The notes below the pieces were generated by a model that worked only from the letters and a program-made list of their open reading frames with translations, was not told where the DNA came from and ran no database searches. The position numbers and the translations under genes were made by a program. Shown piece after piece: positions 21,341 to 33,397 of a stretch of 64,000 bases of DNA. The DNA lies in assembly GCA_001692895.1 (NCBI GenBank), contig KV748215.1, positions 1,223,720 through 1,287,719 on the forward strand. Reading direction: 5' to 3'. Positions within the stretch are counted from its first letter, which is position 1. The number at the start of each line of letters is the position of its first letter. This DNA comes from Cenococcum geophilum 1.58. Taxonomy: Eukaryota; Ascomycota; Dothideomycetes; Gloniales; Gloniaceae.

Positions 21341-21893
21341 CGTTTGGCGGGGTGATGCTGTAAGAGGATTCAAGCCTATGAAAAGTGCTGAAGTGTGTGG
21401 CTAGAGATGAGGTTATAAGGTGTCGAGAAAGGTTGATGAAGAAAGCCTAGGGAAAAGTAATTTGCGATTCCCTGTCAGAGTGCGTACGCAGAGGCTGTGT
21501 TTGACGTTGTCTTACGGACCTGCATACTTGTTTGAGCTGAGATTAACCCCACAACACTATATAGCTCATGTGGGCTGTGCGATGTGGCGTCTCGGCTTCG
21601 CATCTGATACTGCAAGCAACCCACGCAAAGCGAACATGTTGGGAGAGCATCAAGATTTCAGGCTTCCGTGCACGCGTACTTTTCTTTAAAATAATTAACA
21701 TTAAAGGCTCCCTGATGCCGTCGGACTCTCCATGGATACCATTGAGACCTTCTCAATGTGATCTCTAGGACAACCAGCTAAGAATACATAGTATACATGG
21801 ATTCTAAATATTCATGACTTCGCCCCGAGACACCAATCCCATACATAGTGTCTCCCACGCCGCATTCATAAAAGTACCATCATAACAAAAAGC
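21341..21893. other. Intergenic, promoter of the WW gene
   Basis: The 553 bp between the WW gene start and the F-box/LRR stop codon (both minus strand) contain only short frames. It should carry the WW-gene promoter and the 3' end of the neighbour. Confidence 0.5.
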
Positions 21894-24224
21894 CTACCAT
21901 GCGTATCCGTCGTTTTCAATGTCGTCATTGCCGTCCCAGTCCTCATCGCCACTAACCTCTGAATCCAAGAAGTCATTCTCATTGAAGAGCTCCTCTCGGG
22001 GTCGAAGGTTGTCGATGCGAATGTCCACCACTCGGCACTTACCCTGAACAAACCTTTCATCGACACTCTCTTCCTTCCAATCATCTGTCTCATCATCTGA
22101 AGCTTCCTCACTTGAGCCCTCAGAAGCTTTACGACGTGAGCGGAGGCGACGTTTCCCCCAGATTTCCGCAGATTCTGTGTTCTCGGTATCATCGGATGCA
22201 GTCACTCGACTTTGTCGCTGAAGGTTGCGCCTATTCGCAATAAGCACATCGCTGTCTTCATTCTCATCGCTCCGGCTGCTCAACCCTTCATTCCTAGACG
22301 GTCCAGCGGTTAGATTTTCGTTGCTATATATAGTATGTGCTTTCGTGCAGAGATCCATTGAGGAGCCAGTAGGACCGGAGCCCAGAACTTGCGATTCTTT
22401 CCACTCTCTGAAAGCGCGAAGGGAGGCGAGATGGGGGTTCGGTGGTGCACACTTGCGCAGAAACACCCGCTGAAAGCGACCAATCCACTCATCTCTGAAT
22501 GCCGCTCGCTCACGCCAGTTAATATTGATAATGGCCTTAATCACGAGCTCTCGAAGCTCAGGCAGCTCGTCAGCGGAGTCGATGAGAGACCCAAAAAATG
22601 TCTTCGCTGCCCCCAAAGTCCATTTCCGTAGGTACGCCATTTCTAGTGTACGTAGAGTGGAAGGCCAACTCGGTATTTCTTCCTCTTCGAGTAGATCCAC
22701 ATATTTCTCTGAGTCGTAATGCGTAGAGAGAGTGTTATAGTAATTAAGATCTATCCTCAAAGTCTCCAATCGAGGGCATGAACGTTTAAGGTCAGGTAGA
22801 AAAGAGATACCCAGAGCCTGATTGTGATTCAAGATCAGCTCTTCCAGCCGACTACCATGGGTGATCAAGAATGCTTGAAGAACCTCTGAAGTAAGCGAGT
22901 CGCAGTTAACGATGCCAAGATTGACGAGGTTATTCGGAAGGAGTGGAAGAAGGTCTTGATTCACAAAGGACGAGGATTCGAAGGTCAAGCTTCTCAGTCT
23001 AGGGAGAACAGCGAGCGCAGACGCGAGAAGTTCTTCAGGTGTAGGACCGTCATTACACTCCCGTTTTGCCAAGTGAGAGTAATTCGTGAGAAAAATTTCT
23101 TCCAAGCTCTGAAACGACCGATCTTCGTGGACCTCTTTCATCCAAAGCGGACCTTTGGAACATAGAGAAGAGTTCCACCTCCAACTTTTGAGGTGCAGTC
23201 CACCCTGCCGTAGCGCCTCGAAAAGCTCGTCCGGATAGCGCCAGCGGAGAGGCTTCGTACGTTTGCGATATGGTGGCCTATCAAGCGGATCAAAGATGTC
23301 GATTTCTCTAAGCGTAACCAGAGCCTTAACCAGTGCTCCGAGTTCGATGTCACCCGGGCCAGGTGCCGTCAAAGCAGCTATCTTGGTAGCATCTAGCTCC
23401 AGTCGCTTAACCATGACGTTATAATCTTCCTTGTGGCCCGCCCTAGGCTCAAGTAAAAGTTGTAACAGTTTGGTTCTACGAGATTTTTCGGGAGCATATA
23501 TTGGAGGGTTTCGATAGAGCGCGGTAAGTGCGGGCTTAGAAAAGTTCACGCACATGCGAGCCATGCTAAGAAGCCATGGCACGGATGGAGTTTGTACTAG
23601 ATTCTCATCGTGAAGAGGGTGGGATGCGTATACGAAGATTTGAAGTAAGACGTGGTATGGCAAAGAAGCCCATGGAGGTATATGGCCATCGCTGGCGATG
23701 GATTGTGACTTTGGCTTCGGAGAAGATTTCGCGGATACGGCTATTTATATGGCAATTAATACTGCACATAGAGATAGCGAGTAAGTCGCATGGGCCTTAC
23801 GTTTTACCGGCCCACGTGAGCGAGTTGGCCGCCCTCTCTGACGTCCCCTAGGTACTCTTGTTTGTGAGGCAGATGGTGTCATTTTTTGGCGCTTTACTCT
23901 CTGTGGCGGAGACCCTTCCTCTTCTTCGAAATCCTCATCCATATCTTCATCGGAGCTAAGTTCTTTGTAGGATACGATGCGATTCCGGCGCGATCGCGAG
24001 GATACTTGAGGGCGTGAAGGGCTTCGGTTGAATGCGCGATGGGGTGCGCGGTTGGATGCGCGATGGGATGCGCGGTTGGGTGCGCGGTCGGATCGCCTCT
24101 GAGGGACAACTATATTCTTGACTACCTCGACATCTCCTCTGGAGTCATCTGAAGAGCTGTCGTCGGTGCTAAGCTCTCGGTAGGATACAGGAGCCCGCTT
24201 GCGCTTCACACTGCGACCCGCCAT
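21894..24224 (-). CDS. F-box/leucine-rich-repeat protein with acidic tail
   Basis: Two exons (23801-24224, 21894-23740) encode 756 residues. The first 140 residues are basic and low complexity: a nuclear-type KRKRAP, a YRELSTDDSSSDD motif that recurs as YKELSSDEDMDED, and a run of (N/H)RA(P/S) repeats from 12-bp DNA units. The second exon begins an F-box-like helix (SLPYHVLLQIFVYA, about residue 165) and then leucine-rich repeats to about 480 (LPRLRSLTFESSSF, LEELILNHN, PRLETLRIDL). The C-terminus is acidic (EVSGDEDWDGNDD). Known: F-box/LRR proteins are substrate receptors of SCF ubiquitin ligases. The 60 bp intron was placed because it restores SDGHIPPWASLPYHV in frame. The basic head and acidic tail suggest a nuclear protein; the substrate is unknown. 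Confidence 0.85.
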
Positions 24225-25222
24225 AGCAGCGTTGCATGCAGCTAGGAGAGTAGTAGAAAGGAACGGAGGGCGGCAATATGGCTTAGTAGAAACGGCCTGA
24301 AAGGAGTGACTAGTTTGCGCGTAGCATAGGTAGTGCGACTCGAGCTGGAGCGCCTCATGGATACAATAAAACGACAAAGAAAGCGCCGCCTGAAAACGAA
24401 GGAGATGGTGATAAAAGTCAGTGACGAAGGGGCGCCAAGGTTCCCTGTCGGAACGGAGTGTCGGACCGAGACAGGGCTAAACTGCATTGGGGGTTCAAAG
24501 CAGCTCAAGCCTCCGTTGAGGGCCCAAACAGAGTGAGAGAGCCCTTGTCATATTGTTTCCGCCACATAAGACGCGGCGCAGCTTCCCTTACCCACGCCCA
24601 CTGTCCTTTGTCTTCTTTGTTCTCTTCTCTGTTTATTCATCTTGTACATCTCTCTCCTTGTGCGCGCGACTTAGCTGAAGACCGCTTGGCGCCGATCGCT
24701 ACTCCTTTTTTCGCGCTGCCGTATTCTTGACAATTGCAGCGGCGGGCAACGTCAGTCTGACTGATATCGAGTCTTTGGCTTTGGCCTGTGGTGGGCGCGC
24801 AGTTGTGGCGGATTCATTCTTCACTCTCTCATTTCGCCTGGGGAGGTTAATTTTTCCTCCATTTCAGCTTGGGTCGTGATAATTGCGCACATGCCACCTG
24901 AGGAACCTTGAGGACACCGCAATTGAACGTCGGGGTGGGAATGGTGGTTGCATTGGTCGTGAAAGGCTTCAAAGTGGTTGGTTGAGGAGGAGCCTCATTG
25001 CGCCGATTTGTCCGCCAGCTCCTGGACGCGGTCTCATCCCCTAGGTTGAGGTTCTGGCCGTGGCCCGCCATCTCCGCATCACGAACCTACTTTGCGCTAT
25101 TTTAATTACTCGCGTCATGACCTTCCCCAAGCCGGAGGCAAATCAACAAGTTTCTAGTCTCCTCATTCTGACCAGGAACCAGCCATACGCGTTGCTAGCC
25201 CAGCCTTCGAGAGAGCGATAGC
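24225..25222. other. Divergent promoter region, no gene seen
   Basis: The 998 bp between the F-box/LRR start (-) and suz12 start (+) contains only short frames in all six readings. It probably holds both promoters and long 5' untranslated regions. Confidence 0.5.
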
Positions 25223-27571
25223 ATGGTGAATACGCAAGGTTCTGAGTTGAAAAAATTTATCGGAAACACGTGCCTATACCTAAATTTCAACGCGACCAGG
25301 CAACGAACGTTTCTAACACGAAACATCAAAAAAGTGCTCGATCATCACAAGCGGGCTCTGGACAAGTCGGATCCTTTCACTGTCAGCAACGGCATCCAAG
25401 CCGAGAGTATTGATCAGCCGACTTGGAAATTCCCCTCCAAAGACATGCTGGAAAAACTCTCTAAAAAGAAGAATGCGGTGCTGAACGTCTTCGTTAAAGG
25501 CTTGAAGTATACGGACGAAGATGTTAACCAGTCTAATTCTGCTGAATCCCCCACAAGGAAAAGAATCATATTGTTGAAGACGCCCTGTCAAGTGGAATTG
25601 TGGGTTTGGTCACCCCAGGAGGGCGATATCATATTCCGTGATTCTCACGAGGCCAAGATCACTGTGTATCGAAATGCCCAAGGCCAGAAAGCTTACGACA
25701 TAGTCGTAGAGCCTTTCCGCGTCGAAATAGCGAAGCTATTTGTGACCATACAGAAAGGACATCGCTGGAAGAAAACTATTGCTCCGGAATACGATGCCAA
25801 TATAAGCATCGCTTTCTTAAACAGTGAAGATGCGGCCGATTTGCTTTCTCATCTACATCCAAAGAAGGCATCGCTGAGTAATGATCGCTCAATGTCACGT
25901 CTAACCGCAAAATGGAGCGACCTGCCAAAATGCCCTCCAAGTGGGCAGCTCCTTCCGTTGACTCGAAAAGTCGACAACAAAACGAAAAAGCTTCCTTTTG
26001 GCATCGAAGTCGACATGGGCTGGATCAGGAGCAAAGATTCAATGCTCAAATCATATAACCGAGCTTTACGTGCCACACGCGCGAATCAATTACCTTCGCC
26101 TGTGTCGGAAACAAGACCTCTCGATCAAATTCTTCGAGTTACATACGTATTCAAAGATGGCCTTTCCACCAAGACCATAATTATCGATGGTGCTTTATGT
26201 CCCATGTGTCATCGTAAAGATTGCGGCTCGCTCGATATGCTTCATTTTCACCTCAACACCGTTCACGACCTGTTTAAATTCAAAGTGGAAAAGAAGGAAA
26301 AGGAGCTTGATACTGCGATACGTGTCGACGCCCATTTTGAGTGCGACTTGTCTGACCGCTATGAGGACCTACGAGCGAGTCATCATGTGCCAGATGTGCG
26401 TGATTTGAGCTGGATAGCCCCAGCCAACAAAATATTCAATCTGGCCAAATACTTAGACGGTGATGATGAATGGGTGGCGGCCGGCTCCTCCGAAAAACGA
26501 AAGACGGCGCCTCCAAAAACTACTATTGCAAACATTCCGATTGTGAAGCCCAAAGCGCCTGAATCGATTGTCAAGATGCCAATAGCGAGGAGAAAACAAC
26601 ACAGGGTTCCTCGTGCTCCCTCAGGCATAACATTCTTCAGAACACTTTCGAAGCGAGCTCTAGTTGAGAACGAATGCGTGAGCGAGAGCGACGACGACGT
26701 TGACATGTCATGGCTTAAGCTCAGAAGAAATGGAGCTGCGAGCGATTCAGACACACCAGAACCTACAAAGGCCTTCATGAAAAGGTTCGATGACTTCATC
26801 CAAGACGAGAGATTGTCTGGAGACATCCATGCGGGTGATGCCCTTGTTCGATTTGCTTATCAAAACCCTGTATGGGTGCGACAGCCTAGTGTAGCTTCAG
26901 AATTCATGAAGAAAGCGGCAGAGTTCCGCAGCGACAGAATTATAACCGAAGCTGTTTACAACCACTGTGCGAAATTTGTGCAGGGAAAGACAATCGAGAT
27001 TGACGAAAAAGATCTCCGGAACGGGAAGAAAGGCGTCCATTCTACACCTCCACAGACTCCTACATCTTCGATTGGTGGAAGTGTGAATGGGACCGCGAAA
27101 ATAACACCTGGCAAGAGACGCAAATATGTCCCCGGGGGTCCAGGAGGCGGCGGGAGGTACATTGAAATCGATATTGTGGAAAGTGGGAGAGGAAAGGGTA
27201 AAACCCACAAAACTCCACTGAAGAAAGATAACGATGGAGACACTGAAATGCACGATATGTCCAATTTCTCTTTCAGTAGTCGCCCAACTGAAAAAGAGGC
27301 CAAAATTGAAAGCAATGTGGATTGGGAAGCAGCCATAAACGACCGTTGCATTTGTGGCGAGAAGGCCGAATCGGTGGATAATATACAGAAAGTGTTATGG
27401 TGCGAAAGTCCCGTAAGTTCAACCTCAACCTCATTTATTTGCGCCCATGACTAATCATACTAACTCTTTCAGGACTGCATCCGGCATTGCTTCCATCTTT
27501 CATGCGTGGGCTTGCAACAGCGAACGGCAGAATGGCAATGCGAGGATTGCCGATCCAGCCAAAATGAGTGA
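25223..27571 (+). CDS. suz12: Polycomb PRC2 subunit Suz12 with C-terminal PHD finger
   Basis: Two exons (25223-27412, 27473-27571) give 762 residues. A C2H2-type zinc finger sits at about 326-348 (CPMCHRKDCGSLDMLHFHLN then TVH), and the VEFS box at about 540-590 (VRFAYQNPVWVRQPSVASEF). The second exon completes a PHD finger at about 709-757: CIC, WCESPDC, HCFHLSC and WQCEDC give the Cys4-His-Cys3 pattern. Known: Suz12 is a core subunit of Polycomb repressive complex 2, which methylates H3K27 and maintains facultative heterochromatin; the VEFS box contacts the EZH2/KMT6 catalytic subunit. The last 33 codons come from a separate exon without which the PHD finger would be cut in half, which supports the intron. 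The PHD finger could add histone-tail reading, but this is inference. Confidence 0.92.
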
Positions 27572-28495
27572 CAAGGTTTCAATCGCTTGGTGTAACATTG
27601 CCGGGGGTCTTTAGAGACGAACTTTGCTTGTACGTCTATTTTAGTCATTCTGCTCGAAAATTTAGCATAAACATTGTGGAGAACTTCAAAATATCTGCCA
27701 CAAAGATGCGGAGCTAGTCTTACCACATTTAAATTCTGCATCGTCATGGGAGGGGGGAGATGAGGTTTGGCGTTTTTTTATAGGACTGCTACCCTTTCTC
27801 ATTCATTTTACTTTCACTATCAGCATGCTCTGGCGTTTGTCCGGGGTATATACCACTTGTACTATCATTTTCACGGGAGGCGGTCTGTTTTGCATTTCTC
27901 GCATAAAGAAATTAAGCTCTCAAAACAAGGCGTGATGCCACTGTCGACAACAAATTTATCTAGGCACTGCATCAACTGCGCATGGATATAATGGCTTCAA
28001 CACCAGGGGTACTAAGATTCAATTGTCAAAGTGTGTGATATACAGAGCAGATAGTATGGATGCACTAGATCCTAGGAATACGGTTACGCCTTACACATAA
28101 GTCGGTCGTTTGAGAATCTTTCTGTATCGCACTTTCTCAAAAACTCTTGAAACTTAAAATCGCCCCATCAGACTGCAAGCAATAAATCAAAGACAAGGAC
28201 GTTTGTAGGATGCTAATGAGCGTCTTTTCTAATGCTACTAGTCTGCAGTTCTACGCTTTCTTCGATCTTGAATCTCCGAATAATGATTGCACGGCAAGAT
28301 ACACGAAACTACGCGGTAAACGATGCAGTGGGTAGGAAAGGGAGGAGCTGTCTACATGAACGGCAGGAACGTAAATATAAGAGGACCGTCTGTCTTTCTG
28401 CTTCTCTTTACTCTCTACTATTGCACATTACTTCCGCCACATAGCCGCATTATTCAAACAATCAACTATCAATCCCCACCGAAAATTAAGCTAAG
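27572..28495. other. Intergenic stretch, no gene seen
   Basis: The 924 bp between suz12 and the secreted-protein gene hold the suz12 3' end and the next promoter. Frames at 27,767-27,991 and 28,232-28,444 are short and lack coding texture. Confidence 0.5.
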
Positions 28496-28768
28496 ATGAA
28501 GCCCGCCAATCCAATTATTGCTTTCCTCACCCTTCCTCTCCTCTCTCTCGCTGCTTCCAGTAGAGAAACGCCTGGATTCCTCATTAAAACCCGCACCAAG
28601 CCCGTTAGCCGCATGAACCGGTCCCCGCCATCCCACCTTAACAATCTCTACTTGGGCGGTATGCACGCTGGTCCCGCGGTCGATATTGCAATCTTCTTCA
28701 GTGATCCAATCCACGCTGCTTATGGCCACCTCAACGGCACAAGGTTGGAATTCAACTGGCCCTGCTAA
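28496..28768 (+). CDS. Small secreted protein, probably truncated
   Basis: The 90-codon frame starts with a clear signal peptide (IIAFLTLPLLSLAASS, cleavage after Ala about residue 20) and ends with YGHLNGTRLEFNWPC. The mature part has one Cys only and one NGT glycosylation site. The same frame keeps a protein-like texture for roughly 60 codons past the stop, interrupted by about three further stops, which suggests the gene once was longer and is decaying. I do not recognise the family. There is no sign of a second exon that would repair it. A TATA-like TATAAGA stands at about 28,376-28,382. Being secreted and lineage-specific by appearance, it could be an apoplastic or effector-like protein, but nothing in the sequence proves that. 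Confidence 0.5.
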   Translation: MKPANPIIAFLTLPLLSLAASSRETPGFLIKTRTKPVSRMNRSPPSHLNNLYLGGMHAGPAVDIAIFFSDPIHAAYGHLNGTRLEFNWPC

Positions 28769-30223
28769 ACGTAGTACATACCGTTTTACTACGATGACCA
28801 TTCTTGATGGGATAAGATACGCGTTCGCGCGACATCGCATACCTCTCAGCAGTCTAAGGGGTGGGAAACCAGAAGATACAACGGAGCGGACGTGCTTGTG
28901 AATAAGGAAAAAGCTATGGGCTGGCTTGGTGAGCTTCAGATCTTTCGTCAGCTTTGCTGTCCAAAAGGGTTATTTTGCTAATTTATATCATTGCCGAAAA
29001 ATCTGCGACTGGTGGAGAGGAACACCGCAGTTGTTATACAGGCATTAGAAATCCTGGGCTGTTCATGACTGCCTCCGGCACCTAGCAATCGTGCAGACGT
29101 CGACATTATTGTCGTTTGGACTAGCCTAACGCCTGATACCAGCCCACGAGGCGCGCTGAGATCTGGAGCAGATGGGAGATGCTAAGAATACTGAATGGTA
29201 ATGCCGGCGTTCATGGATATCCGCGTTTCGGTGCGTGAGGACGAGGGGGGGATTTCGTAGCATTACTCACAACGGTAGTGGGATGACGGACAAGTGTGCC
29301 TATAGAGGAAGCATTCGTCTTCCTATTAATAAAAATCTGTCGACCTGAATCAGGCTGTCTTGCCACCCGACTCAGTTACCCACCCCTTGACTCAGTCACC
29401 TACCCCCTGTTTGACTCGATCACCTACCCCCTATACGCACCCCCCCGGTGCCTGCACCTACATCATGTATATATGGTCTCTTCTTCATAGATCAATCTAC
29501 ACGTGTTCTACCGTTCGACAAAATCGAACCTTTCATTGGCCATGAATTATATTTTATCTCAGTTCAAGTACAGAAGGGCCGTTCTGTTCAAAGAAGGTAT
29601 AGTTGAGAAGTCATCCATATATGTCCCATATGACTCTATAAAACAAAAGCAGCTCTCTAGGCGACAAATTACAATAGGATATGAGCTCAAGCCACCCGGG
29701 CACTCCCTTGCCGGTCACCACACATGAGCCGTGCATGGGTCTTGACATATAACCTGACCCGACTAATAGACGTGTTTCAATGCTAGACTTTTATTCATTC
29801 CCGATTCCTCACTCTTCTTCCAACCATCACTCTACTTTCCATCGTAGTTCAAGAACATAGCATAAATTAAGGTAGGAAAATGCAGAGTTGTACTTACGTG
29901 ACACTCTCATTTCAACCGAACTCCAAAACAACAGCTTACTCTCAGCCACCATAAACATTCTAATCCCCGCTTTGTATTTTTTTCTGCTGACTGCTTTTCG
30001 TTTGTTCCCTTCTCTCTCTTTATTATTTCCCTAGGAATATCATTTAAATGCTATGAAAAGAGACGAGTGACCTACAGAGAATATTGGTAGAAATTAATGA
30101 CGTGGAATGGGGCTTGGGGACCACCGCATTCAGTCCCGAACTGCTGTTGCTCGGATACACTACAAGTCTTCGCAGCATACCGCAAGCCCTACTTCAATAT
30201 CTACAACCACTATGCCTACAAAA
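28769..30223. other. Intergenic stretch with a short tandem repeat
   Basis: In 1455 bp no gene is supported. It contains the decayed continuation of the secreted-protein frame (to about 28,950), a three-copy tandem repeat at 29,369-29,434, and AT-rich DNA near 29,800-30,060. Confidence 0.5.
29369..29434 (+). repeat. Three imperfect 20-24 bp tandem copies
   Basis: Units start at 29,369, 29,389 and 29,413, each of the form GACTCAGTCACCTACCCCCT with small differences. It is noncoding. Confidence 0.8.
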
Positions 30224-31558
30224 TCACATGAACTTCCTCGGATCCAACGTCCTTAAATCCGCGCTCTTCGCCGCGCCCTCCCATACAATCTCGGCCAAAC
30301 ACTTCCCCGTCGCTGGCGCATTTTGAATACCCCAGCACGTGTGCCCGGCGCCAATCAGCAGCCCCTTCACGCCCGTCTCGCCTATCATGGGCCCCCCACC
30401 TCGCGACACGTTCGGCAAATAGCACGCCTGGCGCGCCGTGACCTCGCCGTCGCGGAGCTCGTCGCTGACGGCGCTGACCTGGTCGACGATGTCCTGGCAG
30501 CGGGCCTCGTCGACCTGCACGAGCGCGGTCGAGGCGGGCAACGGGATCAGCGTGTCGCCCTCGCCGCACGCGTACACTTCGTTGTTGGGGCGGGCGTAGA
30601 TCTCGGGCGTCACGGTCCTCGCCGAGCCGCGCTTGCTCTTGCCCTCGGTTTGTGAGAGCGTGATGCTGGTGAAGAGAGTGTAGGCAGACACGGGCCGCGA
30701 GGGCCGGATCGTGACGCTGTGGGCGCGGAGGGCAGAGATCGGCGCGGAAGGGTAAATCGTCCTGGTCCAGGGCCCTGCGGTCAAGATGACGGTGTCTGTG
30801 TTCAGTGTGTGAGCCTCGCCGTCATGAGAGGTGTAGGAGACGGACTCGGCGGCGCCGGAAGAGTGATTTATGCTCGTGGCAGAGCCGAGGACGATTTTAA
30901 CGCCTTCCTCTTCTGCAAGCGCGGCCATGGACGTGGTAAACTGGTACGGATGCACTTGCGCGGTGGTGGATGGGTCGCCCATTTCTTCGTAGGCTCGGAC
31001 GCCTTCTGCTACGACCCAATCGAGATCTTTGGGCACTCCTGCTGCTCGGAGCAGTCCAATGGCTTCCTGTGTTCGTTTTTGCAGGGAGACAGCTTCGCCT
31101 TCTTTTTTTGCGGATCCGCTAGTTGGAGCTCTTCCTCGTGCTTCTAGCTGTCCGCAATGCACCGCGCGGTATCCCCACCTTTCAGCTCCGCCATGCTTAT
31201 CAGCCAGCTATTCCATACCATTGAATCAGCAATAGTTCGGTGGCGAAACGACAGTAGACCCACCTCTTTATGAAGCCTATAGCTGAGAGGAACAATACAA
31301 CTCGGATACGCCCATAGCGCAAGTAGCCCACCTGCCTTACCGGACGCCCCTCCTGCTATCCGCGTGGCCTCTAAAAGGGTGATTGCATGTGTGGCGGGGT
31401 TGAACTTGGGATGGTGTGAGAGGAAGTACGCAGTCGTGGACCCGATTATTCCGCCACCTGGAGAGTCGTCAGCGATTGCGGACGAGTGTTGAGAGCACGA
31501 ATCCTTTCAAGGGCGGACCTATGATTACAATATTCCTCTTCTCAGCCTGAGCCGACAT
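30224..31558 (-). CDS. tda3: FAD-dependent oxidoreductase, TDA3/DAO family
   Basis: Three exons (31519-31558, 31264-31457, 30224-31207) give 405 residues. The N-terminal NIVIIGGGIIGSTTAYFL is a textbook FAD-binding GxGxxG fold, here split by the first intron after NIVII. GGASGKAGGLLALWAYPS follows, matching the flavin-contacting loop of the D-amino-acid oxidase/sarcosine oxidase superfamily. VILTAGPWT near the middle and GAGHTCWGIQNAPATGKCLA near the C-terminus are the remaining conserved blocks. Known: yeast Tda3 is a late-endosomal oxidoreductase that affects retromer-linked trafficking; other members oxidise amines or amino acids. Substrate cannot be read from the sequence. The protein has no signal peptide or membrane segment. 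The assignment to Tda3 rather than another DAO rests on general resemblance. Confidence 0.82.
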
Positions 31559-33397
31559 TTCTAGAGCATGTGATGTTACAGTCATACGAGAGATGCAATG
31601 AATGCGGGTCTTAATTTATCGATAGCTATCTACAAACCTCGGCCTCGCGACGTCATTGCAGCTCAACACGAAGTTTTGACGACGTACAAGGCGGCACTTT
31701 CGGAGTCAGTAAAGCATCAAGATTCCAGCGCCACTTCTTCAAAAATAAATATCTTGAATCCAAGGCACCAAATACTCAGAAAAGCGATGCCACTCTCACC
31801 ATGNCTCGACTTAATCATACTGCCTTTCTCACATTTTAATAAGGGCCATACCTAAATGTACAATTTGTATTTATATCAGCTCTGTGATAACGAGGAATTC
31901 TAGATGCGTAGCATGCCAATAGATTGCGATTTCAGGGGCTGCGCGAGACTGGTAGTCTGCACCTTAAGTGATTGTGCTGTAGTTGTTACCTCTCCTCACT
32001 ACATCTCCAAGATGAATTCTATTATTGCCCCAAATGGGAGACGAGTCTCTTTTTTGATGTCAATATAAATGACCTAAGGCCTATGATAGGTTGGTGCCGC
32101 TTACGATCCTGCTCCGCGTGAGGTGGAGCAATAAGAGAGAAAACTCCTAGGATAAATAAACATCGGGGTTCTGATTGCACGTGTGCCTTGTTCTATCTCG
32201 GCTTTGTTATGGACGGCATGAACGATCATCTCAAGATCGAATTTAAGGATAAGATGATTTGGCCGCTAGAAATCCGTCGGTTCAATGCAAAATCTCCGCC
32301 GCCGGCTTTACGTGATTATCTTTTCGTTGAGCTCAAAGATCTCCCTTTGACAACATGGGGTGTCTTAATACACCTGGTCCTTGCCATATTGGAGCATTTT
32401 GCTTGCGAGTTCACCACAGATCACGCATGCTAACTCTAAAGCACTATTCCCCGCTTAAGGAACAATATGCCGCCTTATCTCGGACTTGGTCATACGAGAT
32501 GAACTCTGTGTGCAGATATTATCCATCGTTTCTGCTAGACCTCATTCCATCCGTGCTTCCAGAATTCGCTGGAGAGGGCAAGAAAGTTTTCAAAAGCATC
32601 AGATGATAAGGGGAATCATATTCTGGTGGACAAAGAGTACCACCAGAGTCATCGATTAGGGATGTGCACAGACTGCTCTAGAAGCTCTTGTATTCAACTC
32701 GCCTGTAGCATTGTTATTGGTCTCAGACTTTTATGATGATGCACACTCCTTAGGAAATGACGAGACGGTTTTTGCTGGGATATTTGAAGGGAAAGGGTAA
32801 CTGCATAGAGCGGGGATCGTGCGAAAAGGTTGATTGCAGTATTGACTTGCATTCTGCTGTATATATAATCTTACTGACTGGAGCGGATCTGTGGCGTTGA
32901 TGTTGCGCTGGAACGGGTCAATTAGGGGTAAGTTGCGATGCAGCACTATTGTGGTGATAATAGTCCTCAACCTCTGCTCTCAAAGGTTTCAATACGGAAA
33001 CTATACTATCTTGAGACGTGAGTTTCTCCGCTGAAGTAATCTGAGCCTGGCTTGGCTGTTTCCTAAACAGGGTCGCAACTACCTAGACAAACAAGGAGTC
33101 TATAGAGAAGGGTGTAGTAGGGAAAATTGTGCGGCTATTCCTCAATCTCTAAAGATATAATGAGAAGATAGCTGCCTAAAACTGAGCTAGATTTTCTGTT
33201 AACAACTTTATAGGATAATTGGACTGTGAGGTACAGAGGACTAAGTTACTGAATTACAAAAGTGCATAGGACTATATTCATGTTTGTCCTAGACACGGTT
33301 TAGACAGAAAAAAGAACAGCATTTGAACCAGTCAACCCAGTCTTCTCGCAGCCAGCAATTTTTGGTCTTGAAAGCAAGAAAACCTTGGAGAGTGGAA
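31559..33397. other. Intergenic stretch, possible gene remnant inside
   Basis: This 1839 bp stretch between tda3 and wwm1 carries one N at about 31,804. The only coding-like texture is at 32,188-32,606 (listed separately). The rest is AT-rich and open frames are short. Confidence 0.5.
32188..32606 (+). pseudogene. Possible remnant of an unrecognised gene in two frames
   Basis: Seen: one frame (32,188-32,433) contains MDGMNDHLKIEFKDKMIWPL and LRDYLFVELKDLPLTTWG; an overlapping second frame (32,355-32,606) continues with NTPGPCHIGAFCLRVH, YAALSRTWSYEMNS and YPSFLLDLIPSVLPEFAG. Both have a better amino-acid texture than chance frames nearby, and the switch falls around 32,355-32,375, where one may pass into the other. 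This could be a broken gene, or two exons of one whose ends I cannot place. No family is recognised. Confidence 0.25.
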
